Shown piece after piece: positions 14,947 through 22,581 of a DNA stretch of 28,651 nt. The stretch spans positions 1 to 28,651 of the forward strand of contig JBAUMF010000072.1 in assembly GCA_049578545.1 (NCBI GenBank), read 5' to 3'. The stretch's first letter is position 1. Every line of letters starts with the position of its first letter. The position numbers and the translations under genes were made by a program. The notes under the pieces are model-generated. The model was not told the DNA's origin, did not search any database, and worked only from the letters and a program-made list of their open reading frames with translations. The DNA is from DASQBT01 sp049578545 (GTDB lineage Bacteria > Pseudomonadota > Gammaproteobacteria > Burkholderiales > Thiobacillaceae).

Positions 14947-16553
14947 GACGGCCTCCGCTGAGGAACGGTGCAACCGGACAGCAAGGCCAACGCCAAGGGC
15001 TGAGTCGCCGAGTCAGAGAACAGACGCAAGAGCGCGGTCGGATCGACAAAGGGGCGATTATTGGCCCCCGACAAGCCCAACAGGTCGTCTTCGACCATTG
15101 CAGCAAACGCACTTTCATCGAGTCCGCCTTCCATCAGCAAGCTTCGACGCCAGCGCGAACCGGTAGGCAGGCGTTGGGCGACTTCGTTGTCGGCCTGTTG
15201 CGACAAGGTCGCGAGAAACCACCAGCCGGCGTAACGCAAGCCCACATCAGGACAGGCAAGCATGTCGATCGATTGCTCGGGCACCTCGACGTAGAAACCG
15301 TGCGGGAACGCTTCATCGAACTTGAGGCAATCAGTGGTTGTGGTCAGATCAGCCAACCGCATCACCATTTCGCTGATGTTGAGGACGACGGGCTCGCCGC
15401 CCCGATCAGTAATCCCTTGAGCCGCCAAGTTCGGTGTCGCAGCGGGGGCATTCGAAGCAATGGGCGAAGGATCAGGCTCAAGCGCCTTCTCCATGCCTGG
15501 AGCGGGGCTGCCCTCGTCGATGCTGGACTTGTTGACACGGGGCTTGGCCTGAGTGGTGGCATGCAGCGCGATGGCTTCCAGTTGCTCGCGGCTGGCGTCG
15601 GGATTTCTTTCCAGCCAGTTCAGCATGCGCAGCACCTGCTCCCGGGAGTGCCCGAGGGTTACCCCCAGCGAGACACTGAGATCTCGGCACAGGCGGTCAA
15701 CATCGAGCTCGCCCTCGATGACCGCATGGTCGGAAAGCACCGGATTGAAACACTGAAACCACAGATCGGCCTCCTCCCTGCCCAGCCGCTGCCCGAGCCG
15801 CACCAGCAGGTTCAGGTGAGGCTGGAGGTTTCTAGCGCCCCGAATATGCAGTTTCGCTCCGATGACCGATAGGCGCTCGATACCAAACTTATAGGAACTC
15901 AGGTTGGCCAGCCCGACCACCAGCCCATGCTGCCTGAGTTCCACCTCAAGCTGGCGAAATGAAAGGCTCGTGCCGCGTGCTGCTTCGAGTTCCTGTTTGA
16001 AGTCCAACACCCCATTGGCTCGATCCCAGAACGTCATGCTGCCGCGCGTCTCGTTCTCGATCAGGTGGGCGGCAATGGCATCGGCATCCCCGCGCCAGGC
16101 CGTGTAGGTGACCAGGACGAATTCGAACCGCGTATCCCCCTCCTGATACAAAGCCTGCAGGGCCGCCAGTCGGGAATTGCCGCCCTCGGCCACCATATAG
16201 GGGTCAGTGGGCGAGCGGCGGGTGACGCGGAAGGGCGAGGTTAGCCCGCCACGCTCGCGGATTGAGGCCTTGATCGACTCCAGCTCCGTGTTAAGGGAGC
16301 GCCGCGGGTTTTTGTCATAGGGTTTGATCGACATCACCGGCAATTGCATGACGCTGCCTTCGAACTCGCTATCGCGCTCGACATGCGCTGCGGCGTTGCT
16401 TGGGCCCTCGCCCGCCAGGCGCTCGACCACCGCGCCGTGCATCATGCGTGCGCGCACCTCTTTGGAACTAAGCTGCGGCGAACTCAACTGGCCAGCTTGC
16501 TGACGCCGTTGAAGCACTTCGCTGGGTTTCAGGCTGATCGGATGACGAAACAT
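14943..16553 (-). CDS. parB: ICE-type ParB partition protein
   Basis: 536 residues from ATG 16553; the ribosome site AAAGG overlaps the parA stop 4 nt upstream. Upstream in-frame ATGs (16577, 16583) lie inside parA. The ParB/Srx domain is at about 70-170: VMSIKPYDKNPRR, RERGGLTSPFRV, MVAEGGNSRLAALQALYQEG and IENETRGSMTFWDRANGVLD, the last being characteristic of PFGI-1-type ParB (TIGR03764). A helix-turn-helix region follows (about 190-330: SFRQLEVELRQHGLVVGLAN). The C-terminus is long. With ParA it segregates or stabilises the excised element. The parS site is not identified; the palindromes at 17839-17934 are candidates. Confidence 0.9.
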   Translation of the reverse strand: MFRHPISLKPSEVLQRRQQAGQLSSPQLSSKEVRARMMHGAVVERLAGEGPSNAAAHVERDSEFEGSVMQLPVMSIKPYDKNPRRSLNTELESIKASIRERGGLTSPFRVTRRSPTDPYMVAEGGNSRLAALQALYQEGDTRFEFVLVTYTAWRGDADAIAAHLIENETRGSMTFWDRANGVLDFKQELEAARGTSLSFRQLEVELRQHGLVVGLANLSSYKFGIERLSVIGAKLHIRGARNLQPHLNLLVRLGQRLGREEADLWFQCFNPVLSDHAVIEGELDVDRLCRDLSVSLGVTLGHSREQVLRMLNWLERNPDASREQLEAIALHATTQAKPRVNKSSIDEGSPAPGMEKALEPDPSPIASNAPAATPNLAAQGITDRGGEPVVLNISEMVMRLADLTTTTDCLKFDEAFPHGFYVEVPEQSIDMLACPDVGLRYAGWWFLATLSQQADNEVAQRLPTGSRWRRSLLMEGGLDESAFAAMVEDDLLGLSGANNRPFVDPTALLRLFSDSATQPLALALLSGCTVPQRRPS

Positions 16554-16557
16554 CGGG

Positions 16558-17460
16558 TTACCTTTGTGCTTGCTCATCCGCACCCGCCGTCAGAATCATC
16601 GTGTCATCACTCTCCAACTGGAGGCCGTCTGGTCGCACATTCCCTGCATACAAGCCGTGCAGATTGGGAAACAGCTCCCACACCAATTGGTGCATCACCC
16701 GGTAGGGTCCGTTGTCCGCGCGCTTCTTGTCATAGCGGTGGACCGGTAGCCGCTGCGTAGGCGCGGCCACATAGGCGTCGGTGTCCGGAACGGTGGTTTG
16801 CAGGTCGGTCACCCGTCCATGGGTCTGGATGAAGTCGTGACGGATGGTGTCGGCAATCAGTTTGGAGTTGTTGAATCGGCGCAATCCATTGATGAGAACT
16901 TTCATGGGACCCAGGGCCGCACCGATGGCTTCCGACCCTTCAAGGCGCTTCATGGTGTTGAGCGTGCCGGCCATGAACTCGCTGCCGGACAGAATGTCGG
17001 GCTTGATCGGGGAGATCAGGAAGTCGGCGGCCAGGGCGACCGCGTCTTCGAGCGCGCCGTTCCCGCCATGGGAGTCCATGAGGACGCAATCGTAGTTGTC
17101 GACCACATCCGGGGAACGCAAGGCCATCTTGATGCGGACCGCCCGATCAATTCGGGCTTTCAACCAGTCGGAGAGATTGATTTCAGGGGAATTCGACACG
17201 ATGATGTCCAGCACACCGGGGCTGTCGGGATAGTCAATTTCTGAAATGGACGCCGTGCTCACCATGCCTTTGGTCACCACCGAGGTCAGGCCCAAAGGCG
17301 CACGGCGCCGAAGTTTGAAGTACCGGGACAGGGAAGGCTTTTCGTCTGCATCGATCAGCAGAACCCTCAACCCCATATCTGCAAGCAATGCGCCCAGATT
17401 GGCGGTCAGCGTGGTCTTGCCGACCCCGCCCTTCGTGCTTACGATGCCAATTTTGATCAT
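16558..17460 (-). CDS. parA: ParA-type partition ATPase
   Basis: 300 residues. The ATG at 17460 (GGGGCGG upstream) places the deviant Walker A KGGVGKTT at residues 10-17 as is normal; a start at 17481 would add seven residues. Walker A' is LLIDADEKPS (D37, D39) and Walker B CVLMDSHGG. The SPIKPDILSGSEF block is typical of ICE/plasmid ParA. ParA forms ATP-dependent dimers on nucleoid DNA and moves ParB-bound DNA. The gene overlaps the signal for parB and lies 97 bp after the AlpA-like gene, probably in the same transcript. Confidence 0.93.
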   Translation of the reverse strand: MIKIGIVSTKGGVGKTTLTANLGALLADMGLRVLLIDADEKPSLSRYFKLRRRAPLGLTSVVTKGMVSTASISEIDYPDSPGVLDIIVSNSPEINLSDWLKARIDRAVRIKMALRSPDVVDNYDCVLMDSHGGNGALEDAVALAADFLISPIKPDILSGSEFMAGTLNTMKRLEGSEAIGAALGPMKVLINGLRRFNNSKLIADTIRHDFIQTHGRVTDLQTTVPDTDAYVAAPTQRLPVHRYDKKRADNGPYRVMHQLVWELFPNLHGLYAGNVRPDGLQLESDDTMILTAGADEQAQR

Positions 17461-17557
17461 AACCGCCCCTGCGGCGTCCACGTGGTTGCCTCTGCGGGCA
17501 GGGCCACTGCGCGACGGGCGCGGGCAGAAGTATGGGATGCCGTCATGGTGGTTGCCC

Positions 17558-17791
17558 TCAAGCGGTCGCGCCGCTCGTGCGCGTACGGCTTGCTATCCAT
17601 GCTTCCAGGTCGGCTCGCTTGTAGCGCACTGAACGGCCAATCTTTACGAAGGGAATGCCATAGCGTCCGGTCGATCTCCAGACTTGTAAGGTGCCGACAG
17701 TGGTGTCGAGGAAGGCGGCGGCTTCATTCTCGGTGAGAAGCGTTTTGCCGCTTGCAATCATGTCAGCAAGGGTGGGTCGTGATTCGCTCAT
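17558..17791 (-). CDS. AlpA/excisionase-like helix-turn-helix protein
   Basis: 77 residues, nearly all a MerR-like winged HTH of the HTH_17 type: LTENEAAAFLDTTVGTLQVW, RSTGRYGIPFVKIGRSVRYK and RADLEAWIASRT. Such proteins act as transcriptional activators (AlpA) or excisionases of integrated elements. It heads the parA-parB operon and its promoter region contains matched palindromes, so autoregulation is likely. The start ATG is 17791; a GGAGCG lies about 10 nt upstream. Confidence 0.88.
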   Translation of the reverse strand: MSESRPTLADMIASGKTLLTENEAAAFLDTTVGTLQVWRSTGRYGIPFVKIGRSVRYKRADLEAWIASRTRTSGATA

Positions 17792-17811
17792 GGGTTGCGC
17801 TCCGGGTTGGT

Positions 17812-17828
17812 GTTAAACGGCGTTTAAC
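17812..17828. promoter_or_regulatory. palindrome in alpA leader
   Basis: GTTAAAC-GGC-GTTTAAC, perfect 7-bp arms, lies 21 nt before the alpA start on the minus strand and downstream of the proposed -10. A looser relative, GTTTAATGGCGCGGTTAAC, occurs at about 18000-18018 beyond the stop of the preceding gene. Candidate operator. Confidence 0.6.
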
Positions 17829-17838
17829 TCGGAAGCAG

Positions 17839-17868
17839 TTATAAACGAGCTAGGGGGCTAGCTTGCAA
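17839..17868 (-). promoter_or_regulatory. proposed alpA-parA promoter with palindrome in the spacer
   Basis: On the minus strand TTGCAA (17868-17863) and TTATAA (17844-17839) are separated by 18 bp, a plausible -35/-10 pair. The spacer contains AGCTAG-GGGG-CTAGCT (17848-17863), placed exactly where a repressor or MerR-like activator would act. The 11-bp unit CTAGCT(T/C)GCAA is also directly repeated at 17858-17868 and 17870-17880, one helical turn apart. Confidence 0.55.
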
Positions 17869-17908
17869 CCTAGCTCGCAAGACCCGCATGAATAGGGGCT
17901 TGGAGGAT

Positions 17909-17934
17909 TTACGAGCTAGCCCCCTAGCTCGTAA
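17909..17934. promoter_or_regulatory. perfect 26-bp palindrome upstream of alpA promoter
   Basis: TTACGAGCTAG-CCCC-CTAGCTCGTAA has 11-bp perfect arms and shares the ACGAGCTAG half-site with the promoter palindrome (17845-17853), 66 bp away centre to centre. It is a strong candidate operator or parS-like site. Confidence 0.65.
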
Positions 17935-18024
17935 CCGGACTCAATTGGCCAAAATGAGGAGCGATCCCCTACCCGGATCAGGCTGTGTTGAAACCAAGGG
18001 GTTTAATGGCGCGGTTAACTTGGG

Positions 18025-18780
18025 TTAAGCGGTGTGAGCGTCCGGCTTGCTTGCAATGAGCTGCTTTAACCGGGATACGGCAATGCCCTCTTCCTTCGCC
18101 ACCACTTGCAGGAATGCCCTGGTTCCCTTGGCCTTCTCCGCATGAATGCGCGCCTTAAGTCGGGTCCGGCGAGCCTCTGGGATTTCGGCCGCGTGATGCT
18201 CCGCCGGTTTGTTCACCCGGCGAATCAATCCGGCTTTGTTAAGCGTGAGGCTATTCTTTTCGAAGGCCAGCACGTCGATGAGTGGCACGGTGTGACCGGC
18301 GAGCGATAGCGTGAAGCTGTCCCCGGCCAGCAGCGTGACCAGGCTCTTGTGCTTCTTTCCTTTGAGGACACCCAGCGTCCAGTGTTTACTCGTTGTGTCT
18401 AATTGCGGCGCCTGGGTGAGACCAAGCAACTGGGCCAAGGTCTTGGCGAGCAAGGCGCCGGTCAGTTGCCAGGCTTTCAAGCTGCCTAGGTCCACGGGAA
18501 CGCGGCCGATATCATCGCGTTTGTCGCACGCAATGAACGCGCGAGCGACACGATGATCTTCGGCTGGGAAGACATGAACGGGCATGAGGCAGTTTTGTTC
18601 GCAGCCCGTACATTCCACGACAGAGGCAGGGTGGGCTTGTTGCAGCATGCCGGCATTGACAAGCAAGCCGAGCGCCCCGGCTGGCCACTCCTCGATTTCA
18701 TCTGCGCTGAATAGCGCCTTTGCCACCCCGGCTGTGGCCAGGCGCTCAAGCAGGGATGCAAGCAGATCACTGCAGTTCAT
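18025..18780 (-). CDS. conserved-type island protein of unknown function with Cys cluster
   Basis: 251 residues. The N-terminal half contains a C57-x2-C60-x3-C64 cluster (VECTGCEQNC) followed by LMPVHVFPAED and ARAFIACDKRDDIGRVPV; the cluster could bind a metal ion. The middle has WTLGVLKGKKHKSLVTLLAG and SLAGHTVPLIDVL, a beta-rich block. The C-terminus is basic and helical (RRTRLKARIHAEKAKGTRAF ... GIAVSRLKQLI), possibly HTH. It starts 9 nt behind the next gene upstream, so the two are surely co-transcribed. I recall similar proteins in proteobacterial islands but no assigned function. Confidence 0.65.
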   Translation of the reverse strand: MNCSDLLASLLERLATAGVAKALFSADEIEEWPAGALGLLVNAGMLQQAHPASVVECTGCEQNCLMPVHVFPAEDHRVARAFIACDKRDDIGRVPVDLGSLKAWQLTGALLAKTLAQLLGLTQAPQLDTTSKHWTLGVLKGKKHKSLVTLLAGDSFTLSLAGHTVPLIDVLAFEKNSLTLNKAGLIRRVNKPAEHHAAEIPEARRTRLKARIHAEKAKGTRAFLQVVAKEEGIAVSRLKQLIASKPDAHTA

Positions 18781-18789
18781 GGCAGATGA

Positions 18790-19965
18790 TCAGGAATTGA
18801 GATGGTCACGCGGCTCGATACCCGAATCGGCGAGCATCTGGCGAATAACAGCATCGCGCCCATCATTTCCAAGCGTGCAGGAATTGGGCCAACAAATGTC
18901 GAAGCTGCGTGTGACGGGTTTCCCCCGCGAGGGCTGGTGGGCAAAGGTCACCACAAAGCCGACCTGGGTGATGTCGATCTGGGACAACGGGAAGGTTATT
19001 CTTAGCTTGCCCAGCAAATCATAAACCGCCCTGTCGTTATGGGTAGGGTCGGCTTCCAGGGTGATCCGTTCATTCGTCCCACGAATCCTGAGACGCAATT
19101 TCTTGACCGCCACCTGGGTGATGCCGGAATCAGGGGAATAGTTGAACTGCATTTCGGCCCGTTTGAGCAGGGCCAGGTCATAAACCCGTTCGTCCGTGTG
19201 GTTCTCCCCGAGTTCTAAACCCAGAATCGCGTCGACAAAGATCGCCTGCAATTCCGGCACCGTTTTTCTGCTTCCGGAGAGAAACACATTGAGCGTGCCC
19301 TCCCCTTGCGAATACACGAAGATCACCTCAAAGGCCGGGTGGTGTGAACGACGCCTGAATTCCTTGCCTTCCCACTCGATGCTTGAACGGGCATAGTCCT
19401 CCGGGTAGGCAAAGAAATAATCCAGTGCGCCCCGCTTATAGCAATCCACCTTGCAGTTCTGCCCGCGTCCCTGGGTGCGGTGAAAATAATGGCTCAGATG
19501 ATTTTCTAACTGGCGGATGCTTTCCGCGTCCTCCTTGGCCGGTGAACGCATCAAATTCTTACGCTTGCGCCAGTATGAGGTGGGAACCGTATCGGCGTGA
19601 TGAAATGCGCTTGCGCCCACCCAGTATTTTGGGCGCTCCAGAAAGGTCCAGAATGCCTTCTCGTTAAATCCCTCTAAGCTTGCGAACTGTTCGGCCAGGT
19701 CTTCACCGTGCCATTTCGCCTCGTCCAGAATCGCCCGGGCACCCGCTTCACAGGCCATCTCATTGATGACTTGAAAGTCACGCTCCATTTCATTGCGCAT
19801 GTCTTCAGGTAGCTTAAGCCACGCCTCATAGATCGGGGCAATTTGCATTTCCGAAAGTGCATCGAATGGAACGTCGCGCAACACCCCGCGTTCTGAGAAA
19901 TAGCGCTTCAGAAATGCATTCGATGTACTCCGAAAGAAGCTTTTGGGTGAATAGTGTTTTGACAT
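18790..19965 (-). CDS. large island protein of unknown function
   Basis: 391 residues from ATG 19965 (a TTG two codons upstream is less likely). No signal peptide or membrane helix is seen. The N-terminal half is helical and charged (SFFRSTSNAFLKRYFSERGV, LPEDMRNEMERDF, ILDEAKWHGEDLAEQF). The middle has YWRKRKNLMRSP, a short NCKVDCYKRG with two Cys, and DYFFAYPEDYARSSIEW. The C-terminal half is beta-rich (AFEVIFVYSQGEGTLNVFLS, LRLRIRGTNERITLEADP). I recognise no catalytic motif. It pairs with the 251-residue gene and probably works with it. Confidence 0.6.
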   Translation of the reverse strand: MSKHYSPKSFFRSTSNAFLKRYFSERGVLRDVPFDALSEMQIAPIYEAWLKLPEDMRNEMERDFQVINEMACEAGARAILDEAKWHGEDLAEQFASLEGFNEKAFWTFLERPKYWVGASAFHHADTVPTSYWRKRKNLMRSPAKEDAESIRQLENHLSHYFHRTQGRGQNCKVDCYKRGALDYFFAYPEDYARSSIEWEGKEFRRRSHHPAFEVIFVYSQGEGTLNVFLSGSRKTVPELQAIFVDAILGLELGENHTDERVYDLALLKRAEMQFNYSPDSGITQVAVKKLRLRIRGTNERITLEADPTHNDRAVYDLLGKLRITFPLSQIDITQVGFVVTFAHQPSRGKPVTRSFDICWPNSCTLGNDGRDAVIRQMLADSGIEPRDHLNS

Positions 19966-20030
19966 CGTCAATTTTCAGGCGGCGCATTTAATTCTGGATC
20001 CACGCTCAATTCCAGACAGCCTCACCCCAT

Positions 20031-20291
20031 TCAGCCCTCCCCTTCCGGGGCATCCGACTTGGGTTCCTCGGGTTCCATCGCCTCATTCAACTTATCTTCC
20101 TTCTTCGCCTGGTACTGATTGATATACTTGATCAGCCTTGCCTGTTCCTGCTTCGCATGGGCATCGAGGCGGATTTGCCGGAGTTCATCTCGATGGGCCT
20201 CAAACCCCTCGGTGTCTTCGATGACCCAATAGGGATCCTCAAGCCATTTGGCCTTGAGCGCTGCGAGTTCTGCCGGGGTTCTTTTTCCCAT
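20031..20291 (-). CDS. small charged protein of unknown function
   Basis: 86 residues from ATG 20291 (MGKRTPAELAALKAKWLEDP). The product is helical and highly charged: DPYWVIEDTEGFEAHRDELR, IRLDAHAKQEQARLIKYINQ, then an acidic tail (EPEEPKSDAPEGEG). No strong ribosome site is seen. It lies 65 bp upstream of the 391-residue gene in the same direction and may be the first gene of that unit. Confidence 0.5.
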   Translation of the reverse strand: MGKRTPAELAALKAKWLEDPYWVIEDTEGFEAHRDELRQIRLDAHAKQEQARLIKYINQYQAKKEDKLNEAMEPEEPKSDAPEGEG

Positions 20292-20642
20292 TGCAAGTTT
20301 TGGGGAAACCCTGGTGTCACACACCTCGCGGACGCAACTTCGGTGCCAGCACGGATCCTCATCATTTGCACATCCGTGAGGAATCGACTGCCGGATGGTT
20401 TATTTCAGCACCTGATCCTTAAACGCGTATAGCCGTTGTCGTGACTTCTTCCGCAAGCCCCTGCAGTCCTCCTATTGACCAGCCGCCACGGCAGGTGGAT
20501 GAAAAAGAAGTTGGGGGTGTATGCTGCATCCGTCACCACGGTTGGTGAGTGACGCAGCGCTGACAAAGTGTCGATTTTTGGATGATCCATTTGTCATCGG
20601 GGCGATGAAGATGGTCCGTGATAACCCTATGTTCATGGTCGC
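20292..20642. other. divergent intergenic region
   Basis: 351 bp between the minus-strand island operon and the plus-strand toxin-antitoxin promoter. I see no gene. It should contain the promoter of the minus-strand unit, but no convincing -35/-10 pair was found. Confidence 0.4.
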
Positions 20643-20683
20643 TTGACAATGGCAACATAGAAAGATATATTGAATATATCTTT
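20643..20683 (+). promoter_or_regulatory. toxin-antitoxin promoter overlapped by a perfect operator
   Basis: TTGACA (20643-20648), 17-bp spacer, TATATT (20666-20671): a near-consensus sigma-70 promoter. The palindrome AAAGATATAT-TGA-ATATATCTTT (20661-20683; 10-bp perfect arms) covers the -10 and the start region, as expected for repression by the antitoxin or toxin-antitoxin complex. Confidence 0.75.
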
Positions 20684-20702
20684 TACGGTCTCCAAGAACA
20701 TC

Positions 20703-20978
20703 ATGACGACGACAGCGAAACCCGATCAACTATTACTGCGTTTTCGGCCTACGGACACGCAGAACGGTATCAGCCGTTCAACCGTGGAAAAACTGGCCGA
20801 ATATCTCGGTTTCACAGGGGAAACGCAAGTGATTCACTATGCTTTGCGTAAGCTGGCGAAAGAAGTGTTGCCGGCCTACGAAGCCGACGATGGCGAACTA
20901 ACTCCTGCACAGTTGGCCGCAATTCGCAAAGCGGCCCCCAAAGGCCGCGCAAAATCGGTCAAATCGAGCTTGTTCTGA
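20703..20978 (+). CDS. antitoxin of a type II toxin-antitoxin pair (putative)
   Basis: 91 residues from ATG 20703 (MTTTAKPDQLLLRFRPTDTQ), 20 nt after the operator; an upstream ATG at 20670 would lie within the operator and is rejected. The short strand LLLRFRP, followed by SRSTVEKLAEYLGF and TQVIHYALRKLAKEVL, resembles a ribbon-helix-helix DNA-binding fold. The C-terminus (LTPAQLAAIRKAAPKG ... SSLF) is flexible and would bind the toxin. Position directly before a PemK/MazF-like gene, with only a 3-nt gap, supports the call. Confidence 0.75.
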   Translation: MTTTAKPDQLLLRFRPTDTQNGISRSTVEKLAEYLGFTGETQVIHYALRKLAKEVLPAYEADDGELTPAQLAAIRKAAPKGRAKSVKSSLF

Positions 20979-20981
20979 GGC

Positions 20982-21398
20982 GTGGGAAAATATTGGTGGC
21001 CTGCTCCGGAAGCAGGCGAGATCGTATGGTGTCACTTCCCGGAAAATAAGGGGATAGAGCCGGGGCCAAAGCCTCGGCCCGCTTTGATCGTCAAGGTATT
21101 TGACGATCAAACGCCCCATTTCGTTGTATGGGTGGCCTACGGCACCAGTCAGAAAACTGACCAACTCCGCTCGGGAGAATTTCTCATTGCCAACCATGAG
21201 ACAGCGGCGTACCAACTCGCCGGATTGAGTTACTCAACCAAATTCAGTTTCCATAACACGGTTGAACTGCCCTACAGCAGTGAATGGTTCAAGGTGCCGC
21301 CCGGGGCACCAAACGGCCAAACACCCAAGCTGGGGGTGCTTCATCCAAGCCTGATGCAGCGGGTACATGCCGCCTGGGATGCGGCTCAAGCAAGCTAA
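20982..21398 (+). CDS. PemK/MazF-like toxin
   Basis: 138 residues starting at GTG 20982, with a GAGG overlapping the preceding stop. N-terminal GEIVWCHFPENKG (12-24) and KPRPALIVKV (30-39) match the conserved strands of the PemK/MazF (CcdB-like) barrel; the RPALIV block is typical. A later LSYSTKFSFHN segment corresponds to the S1/T-K/F region of the family. These toxins are ribosome-independent mRNA endoribonucleases. At 138 residues it is slightly longer than classical MazF (about 110). It probably stabilises the island. Not seen with a further partner. Confidence 0.8.
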   Translation: MGKYWWPAPEAGEIVWCHFPENKGIEPGPKPRPALIVKVFDDQTPHFVVWVAYGTSQKTDQLRSGEFLIANHETAAYQLAGLSYSTKFSFHNTVELPYSSEWFKVPPGAPNGQTPKLGVLHPSLMQRVHAAWDAAQAS

Positions 21399-21714
21399 AG
21401 AAAAGCAGTCACCTAGTAACAATCTGTCGATGACGTGATCAGCGCCGCCGCTTCGATTGCCCGCTTCCTTAAATGATGAACTGGCGTTATCGACCCACTA
21501 ACGAGCCGCTCGGCCTTCGGCGTCATGACGGTCAGCTGAATGGGGTTAAGCCGCCGTTCAAAATATCGAGGTAGATGCCGGGTCATCGGCCTGAGCCGTC
21601 ATAGAAGGCATGGCGCTCAAACGGCAGCTGAACTTCGCATTGCCGCCGTTTGGCCTCTTCTGACGAGAAAAATGGGCCTACGAATGCGAGCGGCTGCTTA
21701 TCAAAAATTGCTAC
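21399..21714. other. convergent gap with degenerate repeats
   Basis: 316 bp between convergent genes without a protein-like frame. It contains two related direct copies of about 30 bp: 21529-21559 and 21621-21650 (both CGG(T)CAGCTGAA ... GCCGCCGTT). Such short repeats are common in intergenic DNA. No T-rich terminator hairpin is evident. Confidence 0.45.
21529..21650 (+). repeat. pair of ~30-bp degenerate direct repeats
   Basis: Copies at 21529-21559 and 21621-21650 share CAGCTGAA at one end and GCCGCCGTT at the other, with a variable middle. Each copy has AACGGC/GCCGTT-like ends, so it could fold into a hairpin. No coding capacity. Confidence 0.5.
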
Positions 21715-22581
21715 TCACCCTCTCGGCAACTTGTGAGCCAAGACGAAGTACGCTCCCACTTCTGCATCGATGCTTTCCCTGACGGATGAGGACCGTGCTT
21801 CTGTGATGTACTCGTCACGCAAATCACCTAGGCGGTTTGCGTCGCTATGCGTGATGCCGTAAAGCGGATTCTTCACCGCCATTTCCGGGATAGCCTCTAA
21901 TTGATCCGCCGTGAAAAAGGTGGCCGTTGGTTCTGCCACTACCTCTGGTCGGACAAACCCAGCGGCAGCGAGAACGGCGCGGCAGCGTTCTGGCGTGCCA
22001 GTGTCTTGGCCGATCAAAGCAACTCGGATGCCATGTCGAGCAGCGATGGCCCGAAGCAGATGACCTGTAGCATAGGAGTGCTCCGTCCAACAGTTGAATG
22101 CAAGCCGACCACCTGGCCGAAGCAGCGAATGCCAGAGCCTCAATGCTGCGGGAACATCGGTCATGTACGGCAAAGCGTTGCAGCAGAAAATGAGGTCGAA
22201 GCTACCAGCAGAGTAATCCAAGGTTTCGGCGTCCGCTTGTATGAGGTCGACGTTGCTAACACCTGCGGCCACGATGGCCTTCGTGGCCTGATCCAGCATG
22301 CCAGCAGAGATATCCACGCCGACTACCGTACCCCGCTCCCCGACTAACTGGGCAGCTAAGATAGCCACGAAACCTGTCCCTGTAGCGACGTCTAACACCC
22401 GCTCGTCAGTCTGCGGGGCCGCGAGCTGGACAAGTCTGTCTGCCAGCCGAGCATGAGACTTGCTACGGCTATAGTCGGTGCGAGCGTCAAAGTCTTCTGC
22501 AATTGCCCGCTTGTACTCGTCAAGGTCTATCGGTGAAACCACGCTACGTCGCCTGTCGCCTACCTTTAAAATGAACGACAT
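21715..22581 (-). CDS. class I SAM-dependent methyltransferase
   Basis: 288 residues. Motif I VLDVATGTGF (62-71), motif II acidic residue D90 after VVGV, motif III-like QADAETLDY (115-123), motif IV FDLIFCCNALPY (128-139) and motif V/VI LLRPGGRLAF (153-162) give the Methyltransf_11/UbiE-like fold. The C-terminal 110 residues probably define the substrate, which is unknown. The start ATG at 22581 has no clear ribosome site. The gene is a single minus-strand unit between the toxin-antitoxin pair and a 0.7-kb gap, possibly cargo of the island. Confidence 0.85.
   Translation of the reverse strand: MSFILKVGDRRRSVVSPIDLDEYKRAIAEDFDARTDYSRSKSHARLADRLVQLAAPQTDERVLDVATGTGFVAILAAQLVGERGTVVGVDISAGMLDQATKAIVAAGVSNVDLIQADAETLDYSAGSFDLIFCCNALPYMTDVPAALRLWHSLLRPGGRLAFNCWTEHSYATGHLLRAIAARHGIRVALIGQDTGTPERCRAVLAAAGFVRPEVVAEPTATFFTADQLEAIPEMAVKNPLYGITHSDANRLGDLRDEYITEARSSSVRESIDAEVGAYFVLAHKLPRG

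Noticed and set aside
15174..15872. Plus-strand open frame of 232 codons inside parB
   Set aside because: Antisense to the well-supported ParB protein, without ribosome site or recognisable domain.
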